Assembly: GCA_958450365.1 (NCBI GenBank) | Contig: CAUEEP010000737.1 | Location: forward strand, 1,725,501-1,789,500 | Direction of reading: 5' to 3' | Origin: Mesorhabditis belari | Lineage: Eukaryota; Nematoda; Chromadorea; Rhabditida; Rhabditidae | Length of the DNA stretch: 64,000 bases | Part shown: positions 23,536 to 35,036 of the stretch, piece by piece | Position numbering within the stretch: position 1 is the first letter of the stretch | Layout of the letters: each line of letters begins with the position of its first letter | Made by a program: the position numbers and the translations under genes | The notes under the pieces: model-generated | Seen by the model: the letters and a program-made list of their open reading frames with translations, nothing else | What the model was told of the DNA's origin: nothing | Databases searched by the model: none

Positions 23536-26333
23536 TTAGGGAATCGGTAAAAAGTTTGGCTGAGAACGCTTTTGTGTTATTGCTAGGGTTGACGGGTCTA
23601 GTTTGTGAATATCTGGTAGAGAAGAGGTTCTTCGATGCATGCGAGCAGGTCGACGAACTGAGGAATGCAGAGAACCACCGGTGGCTGCCAGCTGAATTGG
23701 ATATTTTGATTGGATTTGCATGATTTCTAACTCACCGCTTCCGAGCGAGCCTTTTGCCAATTCTGAGAAGCTCTCCGAGAGGCGGTCACCGACATCGGCC
23801 AGTACTTTTCCGGAACCTAATTTTTGTGAGTGGGTCACTTTTTCTCATCGATTCGCTCACGTCTTTGCAAATCAATATGTAGAGTTGTTCCATGAAAGCT
23901 CTTCTGTAAGTATTTGAGAGGATGAACATCACGTAGTAGTTCTGAGAATAGCAAATTAGTGCGAGAATCACCTGAAATATCGTTTTAAAACGAGAGACTT
24001 TAGTTTATCGATTTACTGAATAGCTTTGCAGTAGTTGGGAACGTTTTTGGGATAGGGGAAGATCGCGAACGATGGTGATCCCGATGATATAGGAAAACCA
24101 GGGAAAAGAGGTAGACGGCAAGGAGAACTGAGAGACTGCGAAGCACCTGGAATCAAGAGATTTCTTTGATTTGAAGCAATGATGAACTTGAATTCAACGG
24201 AAACTCTTGCTCCAGCATCATCGGAACGCTGTGCCAAAAAAAAGAATGTTTCAGGTAAGCTTTTTTTTGAACAATAAAGCAGGTAAGCCGATTTTTGATA
24301 CAATTTTCGTTACAATAACGATTATCAACTTCCTTTTTCTTTTTAAAACAAACCTTTTTTTCAGTGGTCTTCGCCTTACCACCTCCGCGATTTCGACTCT
24401 CATCCGAGTAGGTACGACGGATTCGATCGGCTTGTGTGCCTTAATATTTCAATAAATTCAAAAGTTTAAATATTTAACATACCATTTCTTGCGATTAATA
24501 TATACAATGCACCGTAGACGATAACGTTTACGCAATTGAGGCTGACATTTGAGGAAAGCCACCAAATTAAGGAGGAACCGGTGAGCGCGAGTGCGCCGTT
24601 GCACCAAGAAAGCTGAACAAATTGAGAGTAGTTGATTTAGCTTTGGATGCTTTACTTTATCTTTATTTTTATCGATCACCGCCCAACAGATCGTGATCAG
24701 CGCGTAGATGAAGGCGGGCAAGAGAAAAAGGGACACGTAGCGCTTTAGTGAGTAGAAACGATGTCTGAACGTTGAGAATGGGCTTGGATTGGATTTTAAA
24801 GGTTACAATGGTATATGTTCGGAAATTCTTCCGATAAACTCTATTTCTCTTTAAAATCTATCAATCAATGTTCCCTCTTAATCCTCCTTTATCCTCCAAA
24901 ATCTTTCCGCGATTTCCCCAGACACAAGCTAGCCAAAACATAGACCTTTTCAAAAGATTTCCCACTCAACTTTTCGATATATAAACCCTCCGGTGCTTTA
25001 ATAAATATTCTGCCTGAACCAAGGGATATGGGTGTCCATATCCCTTGGTACTGTTGTGTAACAGTATAGATCTTAGTCAGACTGTGCAATAGCACCTTCA
25101 ACGAATCAACGTTTTTTCCTGAGTTTTTACTCATGGTCATTGGTTTGGCTTTTTGTTTTAACCAAAGACTTTTCCAAAAACAAAGTCTAAAATTAGTCTG
25201 CCAGATTGGTTGCGTTTGTGAGAAGAAAAAGTTAAAAGCTCTATTGAACAAATCTAATATTTAGATCCGTTTTAAAAGGGATTATAAAGTCTAATTGTAA
25301 GTAAAACCTCTACTATAGTTAATCTCGATCAATCAAATCAAATCTAAATCAAAAATACTCAGAAAGACAGCTGAATATTTAATTTTGACATACGGTAGTA
25401 AGGATTACACTTTAATAAGCAAAGAAAAAACTCACTGAAAAGGCCATAGAAGGGCAATGAGGAGATCGAGAGAGATCGAGACGGACAGCACCGTTTGAAC
25501 AGATGAGACAAAGAGATGCGGGATTGACACGCGAAGGCAATCCTCGAGAATCCAACCATGTTGGGAAACTGAAACTTGAAACTGTTTATAAAGGGTTGAA
25601 AAAAGTTAGTTAAACTCTAGTTAAACTCTAGTTAAACTCACTAAAATTATTCAAGAACACGTAGCTGAGCTCGGAAATGAGACAAAGATTGTGGAAGACG
25701 CAGAACCATAGCATCAGAGAACCTGAGAAAATTTCATTTAATTGAAATGGCTTGATTTTTTGATTTCTTGAACTTAAAACTAATCATCCAAATTACAATT
25801 TGAATTTTTAAACCACATACCGTTACTTGCAAGGACACTATGATTAAGTAGATACCGTAAATACTGTAATAGTACCCCACCCCCCTCGTACAGTCGCGTA
25901 ATCGCAAAAAGTTTTTTAGTATTTCAGTTTTTAGTATTTTTTCAAAGCGCCCGTACGTTCAAAGATGGGGTCTTTGGTATCAAAAAATAGCTGAAATTCA
26001 GGGCTATTTTTTGATACCTAAACGAGCATTTTAGCATAAACCAGTGTCGAGAAAAACTCATTCAAAGCTAGACTACGCAACACTTCGCACCGTCATTATG
26101 GGTGGTGGGGTACTATTACAGTATTTACGGTAGTTTAACCAACCATGTTTATTCCTCAACTCTTTGTTTCTCCATGTGGCCCAGATTAGATTTGAGTTGC
26201 CGAAAAGACCGAAAATATTGAAGGCGATGATGAGACTCGAGAGAATTAAGGAGTGAAAATTTGGATGGAAATCTTGAGAGAAATGGCCGAAACGAGTCGA
26301 GTTTAGGCGACTGCTCAGTCGCTCTAATAGCAT
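23536..26333 (-). CDS. srsx-type serpentine chemoreceptor
   Basis: Seven-transmembrane GPCR of the nematode SRSX type. Exons on the minus strand: 26144-26333, 25642-25722, 25436-25568, 24656-24764, 24483-24612, a short loop exon near 24205-24238, about 24018-24148 and 23970 downward, with a tail exon from about 23700 to 23538. TM1 is IAFNIFGLFGNSNLIWATW; TM3 runs VQTVLSVSISLDLLIALL; TM6 is VLRSLSVLLAVYLFSLVF; TM7 is LICYSQNYYVMFILSNTYR followed by RAFMEQL, the srsx-like end of TM7. The cytoplasmic tail is basic (RRPARMHRRTSSLPD). One frame break falls in TM6 near 24090. The first ATG (26333) is preceded by a TTTTCAG acceptor, so an upstream exon or SL site is possible. Confidence 0.82.
25018..25049. 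repeat. Perfect 14-bp hairpin in an intron
   Basis: The arms at 25018-25031 (ACCAAGGGATATGG) and 25036-25049 are exact complements with a 4-nt loop. It lies in the third intron of the srsx-type gene. Its architecture resembles the hairpin at 3222-3259. Confidence 0.75.
25855..26130. mobile_element. TA-flanked MITE, 276 bp, copy 1
   Basis: Ends CCGTAAATACTGTAATAGTA and its inverted copy TACTATTACAGTATTTACGG are flanked by TA. The middle carries its own palindrome (ATAGCTGAAATTCAGGGCTAT). The right end is 14 bp from the splice donor of exon 1 of the srsx-type gene. A second copy in opposite orientation is at 36348-36610. Confidence 0.88.
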
Positions 26334-27383
26334 TGAGCCTGAAAAGTTTGTGATTAAGAGCTGGAGATAAAGGGATAAGAAAAACGATGCTCAACTTGGA
26401 AACGGACTCCTAACACGTTACAATTATCGTTGTTAAGTTACTGTAATTTTAAACCCTCAGTCTTTTAGCAAAATGCTTTTGTTTTCGTAAAGCTTCAGAA
26501 AGGAATGTCGGACTTTAAAAAAAAACAAAAGTTTTTGCTTTTGCTAAAACGCACTTTTTCTCTGATTTAGTTATTTGAAATTTATGCTTTTTTTCTGTTT
26601 TTTGCTTTATTTGCTTTATTGCTATATTTTTGCTTATAATTCATGTTTTAATGAAAAAATAATAATCTAGACGATACAGGACAAAGTTTTGAAAGAATTC
26701 AAGTACAAATGTTTCGGTGAGCCGGATCAAAAAAAAGTGCTTTCATTGACAAAGGAAAACAGAATTTAAAGAATTATTGGGAAAGTGAGAGGGAGTGTAG
26801 TTATCCGATTCGAGAGCAAAAAAAAGATTTGAATGTGTATTTTCTCGGAACACAAATCCTCTCGAAATGGGGAGGAACTAAAATTTCTCCAGCCTTGTCC
26901 TTGAGAAAAAATTTTGAGAAATTCGGAAATTCTTTCAATTTTGTGTGAAAAATTTGCGAATTCTTGGAGTGTTTGACGTGAATTTTCCTCAAAATCAAAC
27001 AAATTTCTCATGGCTTTTGATGGTACGAGAAGTTGCAGTATTTGTAGTATTTGAACATTTGATTTTGTATAGTGAGTAGAGGTTAAAATGGAACATTGAA
27101 AGGTTGTGGTACTACACGAAAATAGGGTATTGGAAAGGGTATGGGAAAGGTTAGGAATAGATTTTGAACCTATAAAGCTTGTTATTCAATTGAAATTCAA
27201 AGACAGAGAAAGCTTTTAAGATGAAGGCAATGGAATCGAAGCTTGATTTGCACTTATACCTAAATTCATCTCCAAAATTTGCTTTTTGTCTGAAAATTAA
27301 AAATTTCCATTTAACCCAGCATAAAACAAAGCTCAGCAGCGAAAAAAATCATTCTTCGTCTCACCCCGCTTGCTCACTCGATG
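26334..27383. other. Intergenic, nothing recognised
   Basis: AT-rich DNA upstream of the receptor gene. Open frames at 26766-27011 (minus) and 27221-27481 (plus) have no splice, domain or composition support. Confidence 0.5.
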
Positions 27384-27440
27384 TCGAGCTGGAGCTGGAG
27401 TCGAGCTGGAGCTGGACTCGAGCTGGAGTCGAGCTGGAGC
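27384..27440. repeat. TCGAGCTGGAGC tandem repeat
   Basis: Short GC-richer array of GTCGAGCTGGAGCTGGA-type units, unlike the surrounding AT-rich DNA. It directly abuts the first phosphatase-like segment. Confidence 0.85.
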
Positions 27441-28422
27441 AAAGCCAGAGCCGCCTTCATCAACGAATGCAAGAAGAATGACATCAAAGGACTTTGCGAG
27501 AAATTCAAGCTGTTATTCTTTTAATCTACTTATTATTGCTTTATCACAACACTGTTTTTCTTTTAAACTTTAGATAGTTCTGGTTTGAGTTAGTATTCTT
27601 TGGTAAGGATCATCAATAAATTGAGATTGGAATTTCCATCGGTGGTTTTACAACTACAGAAAATGTGAAGCTAAGTTTTTTTCTGTAAGATATCGGAGTT
27701 GTTAATGTTAAATTGATCTCGTAGCTTGATCAAATTCTTAATAATGTGAAAGGTGAAGCTTCTCAATGAAAATGTTCCCTAACCGTTTGTTTTAGGTCAC
27801 TCATTATCGTTTTGACTGATGGCAGGATCACTGCGCTCCAGAAGATACGAAAGCGGCTTTGCGTTTGGTTTCTGAGGTGGCTGGGCAATTCGCGAAAAAT
27901 CCTGGATCAGTAATTGCCCATTGCTCAGCAGGTTGGCTTTTATTCTGTTTTTGATTTTGTATGGTTCCTTATAAATCATTTTGTTTAGGTGTTGGATGAG
28001 CTGATGCATTCGTTGGTGTCTTCATGGCCTTAGAATCTCTTCGCAACGGAACCTCCACTCGTTTCAATCGTCAAGAAGCTTCGCGATCAACGTCTTCACG
28101 CGATTCAGAGTGACTTGGTTTTTGTGGTTTCTCTATCTTATTATTGTTGTTTTTAGCAATTCTTCGTCTTCGTCTTTCGCTGTACTCAAGGCTTTGGCCG
28201 GGAAGAAGGTAACAAACTCTCTAATGAATTTTTAAGCTTCTTTTTAGGCATTCAGCCCCAGCGAGGATTGATACAAGACGTTCGTCTTCGACTATAACAA
28301 CTCCATCACCAAGAAGAAAAAGAAAATCGAGGAGATCCTGGGTAAACGGGTGAGATTTTGGTGGAGCTAATGTTTTTTAGCAAATCGAGAACAATGCTTT
28401 CGACGAGTTAGCGGACAACTAA
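27438..28422 (+). pseudogene. Nematode-type protein tyrosine phosphatase remnant
   Basis: Segments of a classical PTP domain appear in order. RAAFINECKKNDIKGLCEKF (27447-27507) resembles the start of worm PTP domains. WQDHCAPEDTKAALRLV matches the segment after the WPD loop. IAHCSAG and, in the next exon, VG (27900-27996) form the P-loop with its catalytic cysteine. FVGVFMALESLRNGTSTR and LRDQRLHAIQSD follow, then a basic tail ending NNAFDELADN. A TGA stands where the conserved P-loop arginine is expected, another follows FD, and the whole middle of the domain (about 150 residues) is missing. Without the arginine it would not be catalytic. I call it a decayed gene. Confidence 0.7.
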
Positions 28423-28439
28423 AGGTTCCTGTTTGGGGT

Positions 28440-28483
28440 AACAAAGGACAACTAAAGGACAACTAAAGGACAACTAAAGGAAC
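28440..28483. repeat. AAAGGACAACT tandem repeat
   Basis: Four near-identical 11-bp units directly after the phosphatase remnant. The first overlaps sequence resembling its stop (ACAACTAA). Confidence 0.85.
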
Positions 28484-29975
28484 AAATGAGACAACAAAAA
28501 GAAGGAATTTAACCCATCGCTCACAGAGTACTTTTAACGAATTCTTGCAATAAACTTTTCAGGATGTTCTTGTTTATTATTTTTGAAAAGAATGGAAAAT
28601 AGAAAAATAAATTGATGAAATTTCTTGGAAGGAAGTCTAGTTCCTATTTGGGTCTCGGGAAACTTTTTGGTACACGGATAATTGGCGTCAAGATTGTAGG
28701 GGTGGAATTTTCACAGCTCAATGAACTGAAAATCTCGGATAATAGAGGAAAAATGTAAAAAGATTAAGACAAATTACCAGAAAGGAAAATCAGATATCGG
28801 ATTTGGGCAAAAAAATTGGATAAATGGGGTTTATTGTGGGGATATTTGGTTTAAAAATAAGGAAATCGCGGGAGGGGAAAACGAGCCACACAAATTGTTT
28901 TAGCCGATTCACGAGGATCGGATCAACGACTGGAGAAGAAAAGGGATCCATGTTAAGAGAAAAGAACCAGTTCTTCCCGACAAACAGTCTATCGAGGTCA
29001 TTTCGGATTTTTTTGAGACTAATAAAATGAAAGTAAAGATCACAAGTTTACATTTGATACAATGGACTGTGGAATTCACCCGAATTCACATTTATGGCCG
29101 ACCTTGATAAGTACAAAATGTTAGTGATAAGAAGCAAAAAAAAAAAATTCGAAATCGTTTATCAATCCGTTTTTGATACCCAAAACTTATTATTAGTCTG
29201 ATTTTTAGAAAGGAAACAAATTTTTAATTGATGGAATTTTTTTTGAGAAATAGCCGCAAGCTTTTTCAGCTAATTTCGGCATTTAACGGACAAGGAAATG
29301 AATGGAAAGCGCGTTGGAGGGAAGGGGAAAGGAAATGGCTTTTTTTTTTTACAGCAGTTCAAAGAACGAGCGTTCAGTTTCATTGTCTAGTTTCGAGAAA
29401 AGATAATAGATTTTCATTAAATACTATTTGTAATCTAAAAAAACCGAAGAAATCAGTGAGAGCTTTACAAAAGGATTTTCAAAGCTTTTCAAGCAAAAGG
29501 ATTTTCAAAGCTTTTCAAGCAAAAGGATTTTCAAAGCTCTTTTGATAAAATGTTGTTAAAGCCTCTTGTTAAAGCCCCAAATTTTCAATTTAAAACTTTA
29601 AATGAATTGATTTTGACTGGAAATATGCAAACTGATAATTTTAATAATGCTAATTTTGTGAATTGATTCAAGGAGAAATTTTGCGAGGCTTTAACAAGAT
29701 TGTACCGCTGTTTTAGATTTAAACTATTGTAAATTGACAATATTCTGTCTAGTTTTTGTCTAGATTCAAGCAATCGAGAATCTTCTCTTTATTCAGTTCA
29801 ATTAAATGGTTAACTTTGTGAAATACTTGTAACTTTACTGAGAACTCATAGTTGTCAGTCTAATTGATTATGTTGAATCAAAACAAATCGACTGACTTAG
29901 AGATTTAGTCATCAGCTGATGGCCATTTAGCTGATGGCTGATGGCTGATGGCTGATGGATACTGGATTTACAAGA
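28484..29975. other. Gene-poor DNA with small tandem repeats
   Basis: No gene seen. It contains AAAGGATTTTCAAAGC-type tandem repeats at 29468-29540 and GCTGATG repeats at 29921-29958. The open frame at 29228-29545 runs through the tandem array and has no other support. Confidence 0.5.
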
Positions 29976-30062
29976 TCCCGGAATAAACCAGAGCCCGTAT
30001 GCTATGCTCCGGGAAAAGTCCCGGCGTCTCTGCTCTTTACGGCGGCATCTTTGATCCCGAAC
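29976..30062. mobile_element. Partial copy of the 30144 foldback element
   Basis: CAGAGCCCGTATGCTATGCT through CCGGCGTCTCTGCTCTTTAC matches the left arm of the element at 30144-30417. Only this arm is present. Confidence 0.75.
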
Positions 30063-30143
30063 TTATCGGTTTAGTGAAAGTTAAAGGTACTGTAGCGCTG
30101 CCAGTTCTTTCTTAATACAGTAATCTTGAGTGTAACCTTAAAA

Positions 30144-30417
30144 TCGAAACCTCCTGAGCCCGTATGCTATGCTCCGGAAAAGTCCCGGCGTCTCTGATCT
30201 TTACGGCGGCATCTTGATCTTCCGGTAAAGTCCATAATTTCCCGCGAAACGTACTTTTCTTCCAGAAGGTTTCCAGTAAAACTTTCCAAGGAACTTTCCA
30301 AGGAACTTTCCGAGGAAAAGTACGCTCTGTGGGAAAACTATGGACGAAATCAAAGGTACCGCCGTAAAGGTCAGAGACGCCGGAACTTTTCCTTTTCCCG
30401 GGCTCAGGAGATTTCGA
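30144..30417. mobile_element. Foldback element, 274 bp
   Basis: The left arm begins TCGAAACCTCCTGAGCCCG and the right arm ends CGGGCTCAGGAGATTTCGA. The arms also share CGGCGTCTCTGATCTTTACG and, further in, AAACGTACTTTTC. The loop has GGAACTTTCC repeats. No coding sequence. Confidence 0.8.
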
Positions 30418-31895
30418 CAGCCAGTACAGCTACTACAGCTAATACAGCTAAACCTCTTTAACCATCGTTTTCACTCCCATAAATGGAGCTTAAATCCAAA
30501 ATTTTAATACATCATTTCCAAAAACACCGTAAGAGATCGTTTCAAAAAGTTCAACAATTTAACAACAAATAAAACTTGACGCTTTCTAGACAAGGAAATT
30601 TTTGGAATAAAAGAAAAAAAGCAAAGAAAAGGCAATCTTTATCTTTTCTTTATCTTTTTGGGCAAAAAAAGATCCCGAAAGGTTTATTTGCTCGACCCCA
30701 TAAACTTTTGGTTCTTTTTGTTTTTTTTTCCTTTTAACCTTCAAAAATGATATCAATAAAGACTTAAAAAACTCAAAAAAAGAGGAATGGAAAAATAAAA
30801 ATAAAAATAAACTAGAAGATTTATCGGATAAGGGAAATAAATAAAATTGATAAGATAAATTGATGACCTTGGCCGGTGTCGTCGGATTTGAAAGGCTAGA
30901 ACTTTGTTTAGAAATAACAATGTTCTTTAAATTTTATATTATTGTATAGAGGGCACTTCTGGCTTTTGAATGGTACCAAATTGAGCTTGATTGAATGATT
31001 CAATCCTGAGAAAACAGAGAGATTCTGTACTTGAGCTCTATCAGTCTTAGGCCAAGTTGGGCTTTGATTTTTGTGAGACTGGATAATCGAAATGAGTTCT
31101 ATTTGGTATCATTCGAAAGCCAGAAACATCCTCTATGCAATGATATAAAAAATTAAGAATAATAAATGTTTCTAGGGAAAGTTATCGGGCTTCAAAGTTG
31201 GATCACTTAAAATCCCGGAGATTTCTTTTATGTGCCAAAATTTCTTTCTCTAGACATCGAAAATCAATCGAAACTTATCTTTAAGTTATTTCTAAAGAAA
31301 AAACACTTTTGTATTTCAATTTCTATGCAAATTTGTGTACAAATATTTTTTGGAAATTGAAATTGAACTTTGAGAAAAAATGAGAAAATTGAGAAAAAAA
31401 AATAAGAGTAAAATTTTATATTTTTTCATTTTAAGTGGACAAAAAGGGTTACAGTAGCTTTTAAAATTATTCATTTTTTTAGAAAATACAGTAGTTAAGA
31501 GGATTATGTAAACAAAAAAAGATGTAGAAATGAAGTTTTCAAAAATGTTTCTTAATTTGCAAATGAGAGATAGAGGTTAAAAGGAAATCCATGAGCTATC
31601 CGATATCCATTTCGAGAAAATCCCTAATCGGCTAATCAAACCAATAAGAAAAACGCATGTATTTCTTTGATTTGATTAGAAAAAGACTCTCTTTATCGAG
31701 AAAGGAAATTTTGGGGGAGGGGAAAGAGGTGATGGGGATGAACCTGTGATCTAAAGGTTCATCTAAAAAGTTCTCCGCGCACGACTTGTAAATGATTGAT
31801 TTTCTAAATTATACATATATATAAATACTTTATTTAGAAAGAAATAAAGTACGAAAACGACATGAAAAATGTACTAGATAAAAGATGACAAAGTC
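30418..31895. other. Intergenic, nothing recognised
   Basis: AT-rich DNA with A-runs. No convincing exon, RNA gene or repeat family apart from a weak inverted similarity between about 30950-31000 and 31080-31140 (a GGTACCAAATTG / TTTGGTATC type pair). Confidence 0.45.
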
Positions 31896-32277
31896 GGGGT
31901 GGGACAAATGCGACCTTTTTTTGCTGGAAAGGCCTTAGGAAAGGCCGTAGAGCTTCGAAAATATTTCATTAAGGGAATCGTATGCGTAGATTCCGAATTT
32001 CAATAAATCAGACCTCGGACAACGTCAAATTTGGGCTAAAAGGCAAAAACTACGCAACTTAACGCTTTTCCGCAGTTTTTGCCTTTTAGCCCAAATTTGA
32101 CGTGTCAGCGAGGTCTGATTTGTCGAAATTCGGAATCTACGCATACGATTCCCTTACATGGAAATATTTTCGAAGCTCATACGGCCTTGCCTAAGGCCTT
32201 TTCCAGCAAAAAGGGGGTAATAACGAGGTGCGCAAATGTCCAGGTGCGCAAAAAAAAGGTCGCATTTGTCCCACCCC
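31896..32277. mobile_element. Snapback hAT-type MITE, copy 2 (382 bp)
   Basis: Same family as 7141-7530, with nearly the same internal palindrome. The ends are GGGGTGGGACAAATGCGACC and its complement. The flanks carry GACAAAGTC on both sides (31887-31895 and 32278-32286), a clear target duplication of 8-9 bp. Confidence 0.92.
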
Positions 32278-32889
32278 GACAAAGTCACTTAAAATGCAAT
32301 GAAGTAGCTTTTAAAATCTTTTAAAATCAGAGACGGTGGAGATCAAACGCAACTTGTCGGGAAGGGCATTCCAAACTTTAATCACACGATTTAAAGAAAA
32401 AAAAGCTCTAGAGGATTTAGAGAAAGCAGATAAATTCAGATCAAGATAAAAGAGCCACGCCTAGCCACGCCAAAAGCCTCGAGTTTAGCCGAAAAAAAGA
32501 TTTTTAAAAGGAGGGTTTTGATGTTTTGCTTTTTAAAATTTTAAAGCAATTTTGCAATTAAAGCAACAAATGAAAATTAAAACTAAATTTCTCATGTTTT
32601 ATATTATTTTGAAGCTTGAAACTGTGATGAAAATTCAAACTTCAAAAATCAAAAATTTCTAGCCTTTTTCAAGAAGCCTTTGGAGACGAATTTCACATAT
32701 TTTTTAAAAAAAACTATTTTACGTTTTGATTATGATAACAGTCTTTTTTAAAAATAACGATTGAACTGTTTACTTAAAACAAAATGGACATATAAAAAGG
32801 TTTTTTTAAAGGATTTTTCAATAGAAACAGATTTAAATAGGTGAGCGCGATGAGAGTTTGTTTCAAGCGCACTACAATGCATTTTAGTG

Positions 32890-32994
32890 CTCACAGCTCT
32901 CCAAAAAGCACTACAATGCTTCTTGAGAGCTCCAAAGAAGCATTGTAGTGCTTCTTTGGAGAGCTGTGAGATCACAGCCACCTGGCTGTGATCA
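32890..32994. repeat. Two adjacent hairpins, 35- and 11-bp stems
   Basis: Arms at 32890-32924 and 32936-32970 pair over about 35 bp with one mismatch and a ~11-nt loop. Immediately after, GATCACAGCCA/TGGCTGTGATC forms a second perfect hairpin with a 2-nt loop. No coding potential. It could be a decayed element or a structured transcript. Confidence 0.75.
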
Positions 32995-33058
32995 CAATGA
33001 TTTAATTATAGAAATGCTCTTGAAGTTGAAAAGGATTTTAACTTCAAAAAACTATATA

Positions 33059-33631
33059 TTAGGTTGATACATAAGTGTTTTTGTTCCTTTGGTCTGCCGT
33101 TTCAAGCCAACAAATGCACGAATTAAACTACGGTTGATTTCATTAGAAAAAACCAATTATTTTTCTGCAAAATAACATTAAAACGGGTTTAAAAATATTT
33201 AATGCCTGGATTTTCTTGAGAGTATGAAGTCCGGGTAGTCAAAAAGGGCTAACTCGATGATGCGGTTTAGGCTCAGGCTCAGGCTAAGCCTCAGCCTAAG
33301 CCTGAGCCTGAGCCTGAGCGGTTTAGACACCTTAGCTAAAGAAAACCTATCTTCGTGTCAATAGATAAAAGATAGAGAAAAAAAACGTTTGATATTTCGC
33401 CAAAATTTCAGAGAAATTCATTCAGCCGATTTTTCCGTAGAGTTTTTATAGATTTTTACGAAAAAGGCGTTTTTCACTCTCGAATTTGCTTCAAAGTGAA
33501 CCGAAATTCATTTAAAAAGATGCTAATTGAACAAAAACACTTTTTTATAGAGCAAACTATAGATTAATTCGTGAATTTGTTACTTTTAACAGAAGTACGA
33601 AAAAACGAAAAAGACTTATGCATCAACCTAA
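33059..33631. mobile_element. Non-autonomous mariner-type element, 573 bp
   Basis: The ends TTAGGTTGATACATAAGTG and its near-complement (ACTTATGCATCAACCTAA) have a TA on each side (33057-33058, 33632-33633). The 5-bp start TTAGG is shared with the three mariners in the window. No transposase motif is present, so it would need an enzyme supplied elsewhere. Confidence 0.85.
33270..33319. repeat. Palindromic GGCTCA/TGAGCC hexamer array
   Basis: GGCTCAGGCTCAGGCTAAGCC turns into TCAGCCTAAGCCTGAGCC, so the tandem hexamer array is itself an inverted repeat. It lies inside the non-autonomous mariner. Confidence 0.85.
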
Positions 33632-33753
33632 TAGTAAGTCGAATTTCGATCTGGGTTTTAATTGAAATCGAATTTCTTGAAAAAAAATGGAATTTCTTTT
33701 GTAAAATCAATCATTTACAAGTTGTGCGCGGAACTTTTAATGAACCTTTGGGT

Positions 33754-33882
33754 CACAAGTTCCCATCACCCATCACCATCATCACAAGTTCCCATCACCC
33801 ACACCATCACCATCATCACAAGTTCCCATCACCCATCACCATCACCATCATCACAAGTTCCATCATCATTCATCCCCATCAC
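33754..33882. repeat. CACAAGTTCCCATCACCCAT minisatellite
   Basis: Three to four copies of a ~36-bp unit rich in CATCAC. The open frames across it (Ser/Pro/His-rich) are repeat artefacts. Confidence 0.88.
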
Positions 33883-34395
33883 CTAAAGTGTTCGGGAAAT
33901 TTTTGAGAATCAATTCGAAATCGTTGACATTTCGAAAAAGAATAATAATAATAATAATAAATAATAAGTAGACCTGTGAAAAGACCCCACACTTTAAATT
34001 CTTCGCCTTGTGTACTTTGTGATCAAAATTAGAAACACAACCTTCTGATGCGAATTCTTCTTGCAGAAATGTTTTCTAGAGTAGAGTTGAGTGTGCCGGA
34101 AAGGTTTCGTTTCGATCTTTAAACAAGAACGATTCTTAAAACTCTTAAGGAGTTCTCGTAAACGCGCCGCATCTGGCGCATCACTCGAGAACTCACAATG
34201 GGATTTTTGAGATGGATTTTGAGCAGAAACTAAAGCTGTAGTTTGGTTTTTCGATAATCCGATAGATGCTGAGCGTTTATGAGATCAGACTTGAGCTCAA
34301 AATGGGGAAAACCCTTTTGTTTACGCACTGAATCCATTTCCTGTAATCATTATTACGAAAAAGATGAACCAAGTGCGCTAGAAAGGGTGCATTTA

Positions 34396-34588
34396 GTTAA
34401 GCAGTGTCAAGCACAAAGTAGCAGCAGAGTTAAACACAAAGTACATGCAGAGTTAAGCACAAAGTAGGCAGAGAGTTAAACACAAAGTACATGCAGAGTT
34501 AAGCACAAAGTAGCAGCAGAGTTAAGCACAAAGTAGCAGCAGAGTTAAACACAAAGTAGCAGCAGAGTTAAGCACAAAGTACAAAGCA
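34396..34588. repeat. GTTAAGCACAAAGTAGCAGC minisatellite
   Basis: About eight units of 23-24 bp, alternating GTTAAGCACAAAGTAGCAGC and GTTAAACACAAAGTACATGC types. Confidence 0.9.
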
Positions 34589-35036
34589 AAAGAACAGATT
34601 TTTGATGTAAAAACGAAGAAAATGAGGGAAATTTCTTAAATCTTCAAGAAAAATTGGGTAAATTCAAATCGTCATCATGAAAAAAAGAAAGAATCCACTC
34701 AGTTAGCCTTGTTATAAAAGAAAAGGCCAATTGAAGTCACCCCTCAACTCAAAAATCCATTTTTCCCTTGAAAATCCTTGAAATTCAACGATGTGCGTGT
34801 GGGCTGAATTAGCATAAAAAGGAATTTTTCAAAAAACGTTGATATCTTTCTTTTATTATTAAATTGTTGAATTCAATCAGATTTTTTAAATTAAAAATAG
34901 CTCTATTAAAGCTTGACGGATTATCTTTACGAAAAACGATAAGCTCGCGATGATGCCGATGATCGGCCAGCTCGCGAACAGATCTGGAAAAAAAAAGTGC
35001 TTGGATGCATAGAAAAACAACTAGCAGTCGAATCTA

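Noticed and set aside
24889..25251. 120-codon minus-strand open frame
   Set aside because: It lies in an intron of the srsx-type gene, has no domain and spans the perfect hairpin.
27221..27573. Glu/Leu/Ser-rich frames over the TCGAGCTGGAGC repeat
   Set aside because: Product of a GC-rich tandem repeat; only the short phosphatase-like segment after it is meaningful.
32079..32324. 81-codon open frame
   Set aside because: It runs through one arm of the snapback MITE; no coding function expected.
33571..33906. Ser/Pro/His-rich frames
   Set aside because: They cross the end of a mariner-type element and a minisatellite.
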